Assembly (NCBI RefSeq): GCF_011006175.1
Contig: NZ_CP048795.1
Span: forward strand, 682,001-746,000
From: Hydrogenobacter sp. T-8
GTDB taxonomy: Bacteria > Aquificota > Aquificia > Aquificales > Aquificaceae
DNA length: 64,000 nucleotides
Direction: 5' to 3'
Of this stretch, positions 47,164 to 56,291 are shown piece by piece. How positions within the stretch are numbered: position 1 is the first letter of the stretch; every line of letters starts with the position of its first letter. Below the pieces are notes generated by a model. The model did no database searches, was not told the DNA's origin, and saw nothing but the letters and a program-made list of their open reading frames with translations. Position numbers and translations under genes: made by a program.

Positions 47164-47225
47164 CTCAGCGGCAGAGCGAGGCACTCGTAATGCCTAGGTC
47201 GTGGGTTCAAATCCCACCGCCGGCT
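47154..47225 (+). tRNA. tRNA-Thr (anticodon CGU)
   Basis: 72 nt clover-leaf. Acceptor GCCGGCG pairs with CGCCGGC (47218-47224). The anticodon stem AGGCA/TGCCT encloses CTCGTAA, anticodon CGT. The T arm is GTGGG-TTCAAAT-CCCAC, and the discriminator is T (47225). CCA is not encoded. It overlaps the pnp 3' end by 10 nt and precedes dut by 11 nt. Confidence 0.95.
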
Positions 47226-47236
47226 TGGAGAAGGCT

Positions 47237-47683
47237 ATGAAGATAAAGGTCAAAAGGCTTCCTCATGCGGAAGGGCTACCATTACCCTTTTATGCCACAG
47301 AGCATGCCTCTGGTATGGACTTGCTTTCTGCGGTCTACGAGCCCATAGTCCTAAAGCCTATGCAGAGAGCACTTATTCCCACAGGCATTGTGGTTGAAAT
47401 ACCACCGGGCTACGAAGCCCAAATAAGACCTAGGAGCGGTTTAGCCATAAAACACGGCATAACCCTTCTAAACACCCCAGGCACCATAGATGCGGACTAC
47501 AGAGGGGAGATAAAGGTAATTCTTATAAACCTTGGCGAGGAAGACTTTGTAATAAACAGAGGGGACAGGATAGCACAGATGGTCATATGCCCAGTGGTAA
47601 GGGTTGAGTTGGAGGAGGTGGAGGAACTTAGCACCACCCGTAGGTCTGATGGAGGCTTTGGTTCAACGGGTTATAATATATGA
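47237..47683 (+). CDS. dut: Deoxyuridine 5'-triphosphate nucleotidohydrolase
   Basis: 148 residues from ATG 47237 ([21 protein letters not shown]); the longer open frame runs into the tRNA. The five dUTPase motifs are visible: [37 protein letters not shown] and [11 protein letters not shown]. It keeps uracil out of DNA and makes dUMP. Length is normal for trimeric dUTPases. Confidence 0.96.
   Translation: MKIKVKRLPHAEGLPLPFYATEHASGMDLLSAVYEPIVLKPMQRALIPTGIVVEIPPGYEAQIRPRSGLAIKHGITLLNTPGTIDADYRGEIKVILINLGEEDFVINRGDRIAQMVICPVVRVELEEVEELSTTRRSDGGFGSTGYNI
47672..47677 (+). promoter_or_regulatory. -10-like element of the antiporter operon
   Basis: TATAAT at the very end of dut, 9 nt before the ATG at 47687. 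Confidence 0.4.
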
Positions 47684-47686
47684 GCC

Positions 47687-48874
47687 ATGGACCTTCACAC
47701 CATTTTCCTCTATCTTGCCATAATACTCTTTCTGGCGAGGGTGATAGGAGACACTTTTGGAAGGCTTGGACTGCCACCAGTCCTTGGAGAGATATTGGTA
47801 GGTGTTCTGTTGGGCAAAAGTGCCCTTGGTCTTATCCAGCCCAGTGAGGTTATAAGGCTTCTTGCGGAGATAGGGGTCATACTTCTGCTTTTTCATATAG
47901 GGCTTGAGGCGGATATAAACCAGCTCAAAAAAGTTGGCTTATCAGCCTTCGTAGTTGCCTTTGTGGGTGCCTTTACGCCGATGGTTCTTGGAACGCTTTT
48001 GAGCCACTATGTGTTAAACCTGCCACTAACCGTTTCCCTTTTTATAGGTGGGACTTTGACTGCCACCAGTATCGGAATAACCGTAAGAGTGCTTGACGAC
48101 CTTGGGAAGATGAAAGAGAGGTTTGCACAGATAGTGTTAGGTGCTGCGGTGCTTGACGATATCTTTGGTGTTGTGGTGCTTGCAGGTCTTTTTGAGTTTT
48201 CAAAGGAAGGTGTGGTTCACTTTGATGCCATAACTATGCTTGTTTTGTATATTGCTACCTTCTTTGTTTTCTCACCCATACTTGCCCAGATACTGGCAAG
48301 GATAATAGCTATACTCTCTAAAAAGCTAAAAACAGAAGACTTTATACCACCCACGGTGGTTGCCACCATATTCCTCTTTGCCTTCCTTGCTCACGAGGTC
48401 GGCTCTCCAGAGATACTTGGAGCTTTTACCGCAGGTTTAGCCCTTTCAAGACGCTTTGCATTACCCTTTGCGGTGTTTCTTAGAACGGACGAAAGGCTCG
48501 CCCACAAGGTAGAACATACCATAATGCCACTGGTTTGGGTTCTCACACCCATATTCTTTGTTTATGTCGGGCTTCAGCTAAATCTAAAAGCCATAGACTT
48601 TAGCTCTGCCAAATTCTGGGTTCTTTCCCTTTTGGTGTTAGGAGTTGCGGTCTTTGGAAAGGTTATATCAGGCTTCTTTGTGAGGGGTTCTTTGAGAGAA
48701 AGACTACTAATAGGCTTTTCCATGCTTCCAAGGGGTGAGGTAGGGCTTATATTTGCGGAGTTTGGAAGGCAAAGTGGTCTCTATGACGATACGCTCTATG
48801 CGGTGGTCATATTTGTAGTAGCTATTACGACGCTTCTTGCACCTGTTATTCTCAAGTATCTTGCAAAGGAATGA
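47687..48874 (+). CDS. CPA2-family cation:proton antiporter (KefB-like)
   Basis: 395 residues, about 12 membrane helices and no TrkA-N domain. Family features: GRLGLPPVLGEILVGVLLG, GVILLLFHIGLEADI, LDDIFGVVVLAGLF and FSMLPRGEVGLIFAEFGR. It probably exchanges Na+ or K+ for protons; the ion cannot be decided. The stop overlaps queA by 4 bp. Confidence 0.88.
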   Translation: MDLHTIFLYLAIILFLARVIGDTFGRLGLPPVLGEILVGVLLGKSALGLIQPSEVIRLLAEIGVILLLFHIGLEADINQLKKVGLSAFVVAFVGAFTPMVLGTLLSHYVLNLPLTVSLFIGGTLTATSIGITVRVLDDLGKMKERFAQIVLGAAVLDDIFGVVVLAGLFEFSKEGVVHFDAITMLVLYIATFFVFSPILAQILARIIAILSKKLKTEDFIPPTVVATIFLFAFLAHEVGSPEILGAFTAGLALSRRFALPFAVFLRTDERLAHKVEHTIMPLVWVLTPIFFVYVGLQLNLKAIDFSSAKFWVLSLLVLGVAVFGKVISGFFVRGSLRERLLIGFSMLPRGEVGLIFAEFGRQSGLYDDTLYAVVIFVVAITTLLAPVILKYLAKE

Positions 48875-49887
48875 AGGTAGAAGATTTTGACTATGAGCTT
48901 CCTGAAGAGCTAATAGCTAAGTATCCTGTCCAGCCAAGGCACGAGGCAAGGCTTATGGTTTTAAACAGAGCAGAAAAAAGCATAAGGCAAGACATTTTTT
49001 GGAACTTACCCTTATACCTCAATAGGGGAGACCTCTTAGTTTTTAACAACTCCAAGGTCTTGCCTGCAAGGCTTTATGGCAGAAAACCCACTGGTGGCAA
49101 GGTGGAAGTCTTGCTAACAGATTTTGTAAACAAAGAAGTAAACAAAGAAGAATGGTATGCCCTAATAGGAGGCAAAGGTATAAAGGAAGGTCTTATAATC
49201 CATGTAGGGGATGACCTACAAATAGAAGTGTTAGAACACGTAGAGGGAGGAAAGTTCAAAGTAAAACTTTTAGCACAAGACCCAATAAAAGCTCTTGATA
49301 AGTATGGAAAAATTCCCATACCACCCTATCTCAAAAGAGAAGAAGAACCCGTAGACAGGGTCTACTACCAGACAGTGTTCGCTCAAGTGGAAGGCTCTGT
49401 GGCAGCACCTACCGCAAGCCTTCACTTTTCAGAGGAGTTATTGCAGAGGTTAGAGGAGTTTGGCATCAAGAAAACCTTTATAACTCTTCATGTATCCTAT
49501 GGGACTTTTAAGCCAGTAAAGGTTTCTGAGGTGGAGCTACACAGGGTTGAGCCTGAGTATGTTAAAGTTTCAGAGGATACAATTAGGCTAATAAAGGAAA
49601 CAAAAGAGAGAGGAAACAAGGTTGTAGCGGTTGGCACAACTGTTGTAAGAGCTTTGGAAACAGCAGGTTTTGAACCCTTTGAAGGCTGGACAGACCTATA
49701 TATATACCCGGGCTATAGCTTTAAGGTGGTGGACGCACTAATTACGAACTTCCATCTTCCCAAGTCTTCGCTCCTTTTCCTTGTGTGTGCCTTTGGAGGT
49801 AGAGAGTTTATCCTTCAGGCTTACAAAGAGGCGGTAAGAGAAAGGTATAGGTTTTACAGCTATGGAGATGGGATGTTGGTGCTCTAA
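48871..49887 (+). CDS. queA: S-adenosylmethionine:tRNA ribosyltransferase-isomerase
   Basis: 338 residues. MKVEDFDYELPEELIAKYPVQPRHEARLMVLNR at the start, GSVAAPTASLHFSEELL in the middle and FHLPKSSLLFLVCAF near the end identify QueA, which forms epoxyqueuosine in tRNA. Full length; its end abuts the converging guaB gene with no gap. Confidence 0.95.
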   Translation: MKVEDFDYELPEELIAKYPVQPRHEARLMVLNRAEKSIRQDIFWNLPLYLNRGDLLVFNNSKVLPARLYGRKPTGGKVEVLLTDFVNKEVNKEEWYALIGGKGIKEGLIIHVGDDLQIEVLEHVEGGKFKVKLLAQDPIKALDKYGKIPIPPYLKREEEPVDRVYYQTVFAQVEGSVAAPTASLHFSEELLQRLEEFGIKKTFITLHVSYGTFKPVKVSEVELHRVEPEYVKVSEDTIRLIKETKERGNKVVAVGTTVVRALETAGFEPFEGWTDLYIYPGYSFKVVDALITNFHLPKSSLLFLVCAFGGREFILQAYKEAVRERYRFYSYGDGMLVL

Positions 49888-51348
<1,461 letters not shown>

Positions 51349-51352
51349 TTAA

Positions 51353-52693
51353 TTATATGCCAACCTCTATCTCGTATTGCCTTATTTTTCGGTAAAGGTT
51401 AGAAAGGTCTATGCCTATGACTTCTGCGGTTTTTCTAAGGTCGTAGCCATACTCCTTGAGCTTTCTCTCTATGAAAAGCTTTTCAAAGGCTTGCCTTGCC
51501 TTTCTGAGGTCTGTCTCCTCCAGCAGAGAGCCTATGTCCTCTGGCTCATGGTCAAAGCCCAAAAGGTTTCTTAGGTCCTTCTCTGATATCTGCGTTCCCT
51601 CATGAAGTATAACAAGCCTCTCCATGAGGTTTTTCAGCTCCCGCACATTGCCCTTCCACTGGTAGGTCTCCAAGAGCCTTTTGGCACCCTCGCTCAAATA
51701 CTTGGGAGGCTTGCCATAATCTTTGAGGAACTTACTCAGAAAATGCTCCGCCAGCAGAAGAATATCCTCACCCCTTTCTCTTAGAGGTGGCAGTTGAACC
51801 ACGAAGGTGGATATCCTGTGGTAGAGGTCTTCCCGGAAGTTGCCTTTTTTTACCTCCTCTTGGAGGTCTTTGTTGGTAGCACAAATGAGCCTAAAGTCTG
51901 ACCTAATTACCTGCGTCCCACCAAGTCTTGTAAATTCTTTTGTTTCAAGCACTCTAAGGAGCTTTGCCTGTGCCTTTGGACTTAGCTCGGAAACCTCATC
52001 CAAAAAGAGCGTGCCACCATGAGCCAGCTCAATTTTACCGAGCTTTCTTTGACTGGCGGAGGTAAAGGCACCCTTTTCGTAGCCAAAAAGCTCTGCCTCC
52101 ACAAGGTCATCGGGAAGCCCAGCACAGTTTATGTCTATAAAGGGTCCCTCTGACCTCTCTGAAAGGATATGTATTCTCCTTGCCACAAGCTCCTTTCCCG
52201 TGCCACTTTCTCCTACGATAAGGACATTGGCGTTGGTCTTTGCCACCTTGTGGACAAGTTCCTTTACCTGTAGTATCTGCCTGCTTTTGCCAATTATTGG
52301 GTCTTGGTCTTCTTCTTTTCTTGACCTTATGGTCTCCCTTAGGGCTTTTTCTACCGTTGTCAAAAGCCTATCCATAGAAAAGGGTTTTTCAAGAAAGTCA
52401 TATGCACCTTCCTTTATTGACCTAACCGCATGCTCCGTCTTGCCATGACCTGTTATGACTATAATGGCAGAACCTGGGAGTTTTTCCTTCAGGTAAGAAA
52501 TGTATTCAAGCCCATTACCGTCAGGAAGCCAAAGGTCTAAAAGCACACAATGAAAGTAAAAACGCTCTACCTTTTCCCTCATGGACTTTATACTGTCTGC
52601 GACGGATACACTGTAGCCTTCTTCCTCAAGTATACTCCTTAGGGTTTCTCTTATACCCTTTTCGTCATCTACCACCAATATGTTAGCTTGCAT
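51353..52693 (-). CDS. NtrC-type sigma-54-dependent response regulator
   Basis: 446 residues. Receiver domain (VVDDEKG, phospho-acceptor Asp in LLDLWLPDGNG, EKPF), AAA+ domain (Walker A GESGTGKE, Walker B GGTLFLDEVSEL) and C-terminal Fis-type helix-turn-helix (DLRKTAEVIGIDLSNLYRKIRQY). The sigma-54 contact loop reads GAFTSA instead of the usual GAFTGA. No sensor kinase is adjacent. TAAATT lies 7 nt before the ATG. Confidence 0.92.
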   Translation of the reverse strand: MQANILVVDDEKGIRETLRSILEEEGYSVSVADSIKSMREKVERFYFHCVLLDLWLPDGNGLEYISYLKEKLPGSAIIVITGHGKTEHAVRSIKEGAYDFLEKPFSMDRLLTTVEKALRETIRSRKEEDQDPIIGKSRQILQVKELVHKVAKTNANVLIVGESGTGKELVARRIHILSERSEGPFIDINCAGLPDDLVEAELFGYEKGAFTSASQRKLGKIELAHGGTLFLDEVSELSPKAQAKLLRVLETKEFTRLGGTQVIRSDFRLICATNKDLQEEVKKGNFREDLYHRISTFVVQLPPLRERGEDILLLAEHFLSKFLKDYGKPPKYLSEGAKRLLETYQWKGNVRELKNLMERLVILHEGTQISEKDLRNLLGFDHEPEDIGSLLEETDLRKARQAFEKLFIERKLKEYGYDLRKTAEVIGIDLSNLYRKIRQYEIEVGI

Positions 52694-52697
52694 AGGT

Positions 52698-52706
52698 TAT
52701 AATTTA
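52698..52706. promoter_or_regulatory. Divergent -10 region (NtrC-type gene / DUF2939 gene)
   Basis: Rightward TATAAT (52698-52703) serves the gene at 52727, which also has an AAGGAAGG ribosome-binding site. Leftward TAAATT (52706-52701) is 7 nt before ATG 52693. Confidence 0.45.
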
Positions 52707-52726
52707 ACAGCAAAGGAAGGGAAAAT

Positions 52727-53311
52727 ATGAAAAAAGCTATCATACTAATAATCCTAATCCCCATGCTAATTTTCAGTGCGTGGCTCTTTGCAAGCCCATA
52801 CATAACCCTTAAAAGGTTCGGCTCTGCTTTGGAAAGGGGTGATGCCGATGAGGTATCCAAATATGTAGACTATCAAGCCTTAAGGGAAGACCTTAAAAAA
52901 GACCTAAAGGCCCTTTTAGCCAAAGAGGTGGCTAAGGAGGCAGATACGGAAGAGGTTGGTCTTTTTGCCTTAGCCCTTGGAAGCCTGTTGATAGACCTTT
53001 TTGTGGAAATGGCAGTCTCACAAGAGGGGCTTGCATACATAATGGAAAAGGGTCGCATGCCCACAGAAGAAGTAGTAATGCAAAACTCAGAAGCTAAGGA
53101 AGAAAAACCAAAAGGCATGAAAATATCCACAGACAACACAAATGCAGATACAAAGGAAGAGCTTGAAACAAGTGCAAGCTACAAAGGCATAAATACTTTT
53201 GTATATCGCATAAGAGATAAAAGCTCCAAAGAAGGCATAGACCTTGTTTTTGAAAGAAGAGGCTTAGCAGATTGGAAGTTGGTAGGCATGGATTTTCACT
53301 TCAAGGAATAG
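52727..53311 (+). CDS. DUF2939-family membrane-anchored protein
   Basis: 194 residues. An N-terminal membrane anchor (AIILIILIPMLIFSAWLFASPYITL) is followed by FGSALERGDADEVSKYVDYQALREDLKKDL, typical of DUF2939, and a C-terminal lobe DLVFERRGLADWKLVGMDF. Probably periplasmic; function unknown. It overlaps the converging pgl gene by 11 bp. Confidence 0.8.
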   Translation: MKKAIILIILIPMLIFSAWLFASPYITLKRFGSALERGDADEVSKYVDYQALREDLKKDLKALLAKEVAKEADTEEVGLFALALGSLLIDLFVEMAVSQEGLAYIMEKGRMPTEEVVMQNSEAKEEKPKGMKISTDNTNADTKEELETSASYKGINTFVYRIRDKSSKEGIDLVFERRGLADWKLVGMDFHFKE

Positions 53312-53951
53312 CTATGTCGGTAAATATGTAGCTCCTTAATTTTCCTGCAAGCCTGCTGGCAGGAATGTCTTCTCCTTTGAGAATAGCTTCAAGGGCTTGC
53401 CTTTTTTCCTCGCCTTTTAGGAAAAAGATAAGGACACAGGATTCATTGAGATAATCTTCTTTTAGAGACAGCCTAAGAAGTCCATCGGGAGACCTGCTTA
53501 TGCAAACTTTTGGACTTACATCTTCACACTCCACGCCCGGAAACAAGGAGGCGGTATGCCCGTCCGCACCCACACCAAGAAGTGCTATATGTAGCCTGTC
53601 TGGAAGTTGAAAACTGTAATCCATAGCACACTCCTCTGGTGGCATCTCCGTCTTAAAAAAGGCAAGCCTGCCTCTATTACCTATCGCCTCCTTTACCACC
53701 CTATAGTTGCTAAGCTCAGAAGACAGAGGCACATATCTCTCATCACTAAGATAAAACCTAAGCCTATCCCAAGGTAGCCTCTGAGAAGAAAGCATCCTGT
53801 AAAGCTCTATGGGAGTTTTCCCACCTGCAAGAGCAACATGGCAAACCCTTTCCCTTTTGAGAAATAGACTAAAGAGTCTAAGAAGAAACTTAAGCAGAAG
53901 CCCATCCACCTGTGGAGAAAAAAAGAGAATTTTGTTATTCACCTTCCGCAT
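53301..53951 (-). CDS. pgl: 6-phosphogluconolactonase
   Basis: 216 residues of the NagB/DevB sugar-lactonase family. VALAGGKTPIELYRML, FYLSDERYVPLSSELSNYR and LLGVGADGHTASLFPG are the active-site segments. It hydrolyses 6-phosphogluconolactone in the oxidative pentose-phosphate route. TATAAT on this strand lies 11 nt before the ATG. Confidence 0.92.
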   Translation of the reverse strand: MRKVNNKILFFSPQVDGLLLKFLLRLFSLFLKRERVCHVALAGGKTPIELYRMLSSQRLPWDRLRFYLSDERYVPLSSELSNYRVVKEAIGNRGRLAFFKTEMPPEECAMDYSFQLPDRLHIALLGVGADGHTASLFPGVECEDVSPKVCISRSPDGLLRLSLKEDYLNESCVLIFFLKGEEKRQALEAILKGEDIPASRLAGKLRSYIFTDIAIP

Positions 53952-53958
53952 GGTATGG

Positions 53959-53968
53959 TATAATTATA
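53959..53968. promoter_or_regulatory. Palindromic TATAATTATA element
   Basis: Perfect 10-bp palindrome giving TATAAT on both strands. Leftward it fits pgl. Rightward no convincing gene follows, only a hairpin at 53985-54000 and a 12-codon frame. Confidence 0.4.
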
Positions 53969-53984
53969 AGCAGAAAGGCTTTTG

Positions 53985-54000
53985 GGGAGCATTTGCTCCC
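53985..54000. other. GC-rich hairpin in the pgl-RHH gap
   Basis: GGGAGC-ATTT-GCTCCC forms a 6-bp stem with a 4-nt loop. No T-tract follows on either strand, so a Rho-independent terminator is not supported. It might cap the end of the leftward RHH transcript or belong to a small RNA started at 53959. Confidence 0.35.
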
Positions 54001-54056
54001 ATGACATTTTGGCAACTGAATAGGGCTTTGGGTTTTTGAGAGCAAGGGGATAGTAT

Positions 54057-54269
54057 TCACTCAAGAGGTTTGAGAAGTCCCTCTTCGTCAACTTGCATTA
54101 TGGTGGTCTTTTGCCTTAGCTCCTCCAACTCCTTTAACTTTTTGGCTATTAGCTCTCCCATTGAGATGTTCCTTTTTATGCTCTCTATACGCAGGCTCTC
54201 CCAGAGGTCGTAAGGTAGGATGATAGTGGTTTTCTTGAATTTTTGCCTTTTCTGAGCCTTGTTTCTCAT
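54057..54269 (-). CDS. Ribbon-helix-helix DNA-binding protein
   Basis: 70 residues. KKTTIILPYDLWESLRIESIKRNISMGELIAKKLKEL has the strand-helix-helix pattern of Arc/MetJ/CopG regulators, preceded by a basic tail. CATAAT lies 7 nt before the ATG. No toxin gene is adjacent, so it may be a stand-alone autoregulator rather than an antitoxin. A six-half-site array overlaps its probable -35 and the sequence upstream. Confidence 0.75.
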   Translation of the reverse strand: MRNKAQKRQKFKKTTIILPYDLWESLRIESIKRNISMGELIAKKLKELEELRQKTTIMQVDEEGLLKPLE

Positions 54270-54290
54270 AGCTTATATTATGCCATATGA

Positions 54291-54342
54291 CCGTATGACC
54301 ATAACGCCGTAAAAACATAAATACGGTTTTACGGTAATACGG
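54291..54342. promoter_or_regulatory. Six-half-site palindromic operator, 8-bp phasing
   Basis: CCGTA, CCATA and CCGTA begin at 54291, 54299 and 54307. TACGG begins at 54322, 54330 and 54338. Each trio has an exact 8-bp period and the whole is symmetric about 54316.5. Ribbon-helix-helix proteins such as MetJ bind tandem 8-bp boxes cooperatively, so this is probably the operator of the adjacent regulator. Confidence 0.7.
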
Positions 54343-54453
54343 CGTATAGCTCAAAGCCTTGTCTCTCAAGGATTTAAATTTGACAATACCACACTCAACC
54401 TTGCAGAACCTGCCACTTTTGGCAAACCACCTTCACTTGAGAGGGGTACCCCC

Positions 54454-54482
54454 TTGACAAAAGGCTTGATATGTCTTATTAT
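54454..54482 (+). promoter_or_regulatory. CRISPR leader promoter
   Basis: TTGACA (54454-54459), 17-bp spacer, TATTAT (54477-54482). Transcription would start about 15 bp before the first repeat and read through the array rightward. It identifies the left end as the leader side. Confidence 0.65.
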
Positions 54483-54502
54483 TCTTTATGTGGTGAGTTG
54501 AG

Positions 54503-55388
54503 GTTGCTAATCTACCGTGTGGAGTTGAAACCAAATAGGATGGTCTGCTTGTCTATGGATATCTTGGTTGCTAATCTACCGTGTGGAGTTGAAACTCGAT
54601 TAGCCATTTCTCTGTTATGCTCATAACCTCTGTTGCTAATCTACCGTGTGGAGTTGAAACTTTGCTGCAGAAGCTATTAGATAGATGTCAAGCGTTGTTG
54701 CTAATCTACCGTGTGGAGTTGAAACATTTTTTCAGGCGGGTTTCCTTTCCACAAACTCACATGTTGCTAATCTACCGTGTGGAGTTGAAACGTTATACTA
54801 AGGATCAATTTTGGGTTAAAGAACATCGTTGCTAATCTACCGTGTGGAGTTGAAACTCGCGCACCACTTCTGCCAGTATCTGGCAGAAGCGGGGTTGCTA
54901 ATCTACCGTGTGGAGTTGAAACCTCTTAACCTTTCAAATCCCTCATCCAACCTTAAGAAGTTGCTAATCTACCGTGTGGAGTTGAAACTCAAAGAGGTGA
55001 TGTCCTTCTCCTTTAAATCCTCCTTAAGTTGCTAATCTACCGTGTGGAGTTGAAACTGTACCAAAAAGGCTTTACCTACTGCCTTTACGAATAAGTTGCT
55101 AATCTACCGTGTGGAGTTGAAACTATGAACTTACTGAAGGAAGGTATATCCGCACTACTGTTGCTAATCTACCGTGTGGAGTTGAAACTCAAAGAGGTGA
55201 TGTCCTTCTCCTTTAAATCCTCCTTAAGTTGCTAATCTACCGTGTGGAGTTGAAACTATGCTGTGTCTATCCGCCTCAAGACCTGTTGTTTCTGTTGCTA
55301 ATCTACCGTGTGGAGTTGAAACTAAGAGTGCGAGGGAACTCTCTTATCCTTTTGCTAAGGTTGCTAATCCACCGTGTGGAGTTGAAAC
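54503..55388 (+). CRISPR. CRISPR array, 14 repeats of 29 bp and 13 spacers
   Basis: Repeats begin GTTGCTAATC and end GTTGAAAC; they start at 54503, 54567, 54632, 54697, 54763, 54828, 54894, 54960, 55028, 55095, 55160, 55228, 55294 and 55360. Spacers are 35-39 nt. The last repeat has one T-to-C change at its 11th base, marking the trailer end. The repeat can fold as UCUAC-CGU-GUGGA, leaving the 8-nt handle GUUGAAAC, as in Cas6-processed type I or III systems. Spacers 8 (54989-55027) and 11 (55189-55227) are identical. No cas1, cas2, cas6 or effector gene is in the window. Confidence 0.98.
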
Positions 55389-55415
55389 CCAGCATTGAAA
55401 ATATGGAGCTTAGGC

Positions 55416-55421
55416 TATAAT
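55416..55421 (+). promoter_or_regulatory. -10-like element of the thiF/moeB gene
   Basis: TATAAT 9 nt before the ATG at 55431 and 28 bp after the last CRISPR repeat. Confidence 0.45.
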
Positions 55422-55430
55422 TTATTAGCC

Positions 55431-56246
55431 ATGTTCCAGTTTACTGAAGAGCAAATAAAGAGGTATGCAAGGCATATAATCCTGCCAGAGGTTGGTGGCA
55501 AGGGACAAGAAAAACTTCTCAAGTCAAAGGTGCTTGTGATAGGTGCTGGTGGGCTTGGGTCTCCTGCCATATACTACCTTGCTGCTGCTGGTGTAGGCAC
55601 AATTGGCATAGTGGACTTTGACGTGGTGGACTATTCTAACCTTCAAAGGCAGATACTCCACAACACAGAAAGAGTAGGCATGCCAAAGGTAGAGTCCGCA
55701 CGCATGACAGTGGAAAAGCTAAACCCAGACGTGAAGGTCATAACCTACAACACTATGATAAATAAGTCCAACATAATGGATATCATAAAGGACTATGATG
55801 TGGTGCTTGATGGGACCGATAACTTTCCTACGAGGTTTCTCATAAACGATGCTTGCTACTTTCTTGGAAAGCCTCTTGTCTCCGCAGCGATGCTAAGGTT
55901 TGAGGGACAGATAACTGTTTTTGACTACAGGGATAAGGAAAATTCACCCTGCTATAGATGTCTATACCCTGAGCCACCACCACCGGGGCTTGTTCCCTCT
56001 TGCCAAGAGGCAGGCATATTAGGTTCCATAGGCGGAATAATGGGCTGTATTCAGGCAACAGAAGCTATAAAGGTTCTCTTAGGTATAGGTGAACCTTTGG
56101 TGGGTAAGCTTCTCATAATGGATGCTTTGTCTATGGACTTTAGAAAGGTAAAGCTCCGCAAGGACCCACAATGCCCCCTCTGTGGCAAAGAGCCAAAGAT
56201 AAAGGAACTAATAGAATACGAGCAGGTCTGTGAGGCGAGGTTTTAG
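55431..56246 (+). CDS. ThiF/MoeB/HesA-family adenylyltransferase
   Basis: 271 residues from ATG 55431 (MFQFTEEQIKRYARHIILPEVGGKGQ); the longer open frame starts near the CRISPR trailer. The nucleotide motif is GAGGLGSPAIYYLAAAGVG; RQILHN and DGTDNFPTRFLINDACY are the E1-like catalytic segments. Zinc cysteines appear as CYRC and CPLCG. It activates the C-terminal glycine of MoaD or ThiS for sulfur transfer. A MoeB role fits the molybdo-enzyme in this window, but ThiF cannot be excluded. Confidence 0.88.
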   Translation: MFQFTEEQIKRYARHIILPEVGGKGQEKLLKSKVLVIGAGGLGSPAIYYLAAAGVGTIGIVDFDVVDYSNLQRQILHNTERVGMPKVESARMTVEKLNPDVKVITYNTMINKSNIMDIIKDYDVVLDGTDNFPTRFLINDACYFLGKPLVSAAMLRFEGQITVFDYRDKENSPCYRCLYPEPPPPGLVPSCQEAGILGSIGGIMGCIQATEAIKVLLGIGEPLVGKLLIMDALSMDFRKVKLRKDPQCPLCGKEPKIKELIEYEQVCEARF

Positions 56247-56291
56247 TCAGAAAAACTAACTTTTTGGCGTTAAGTATTTTATGTGAGAGAT

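Noticed and set aside
53985-54000. Rho-independent terminator
   Set aside because: The stem is good but no T-tract follows on either strand.
54617-55420. Small rightward frames repeating LLIYRVELK inside the CRISPR array
   Set aside because: They are translations of the CRISPR repeats, not proteins.
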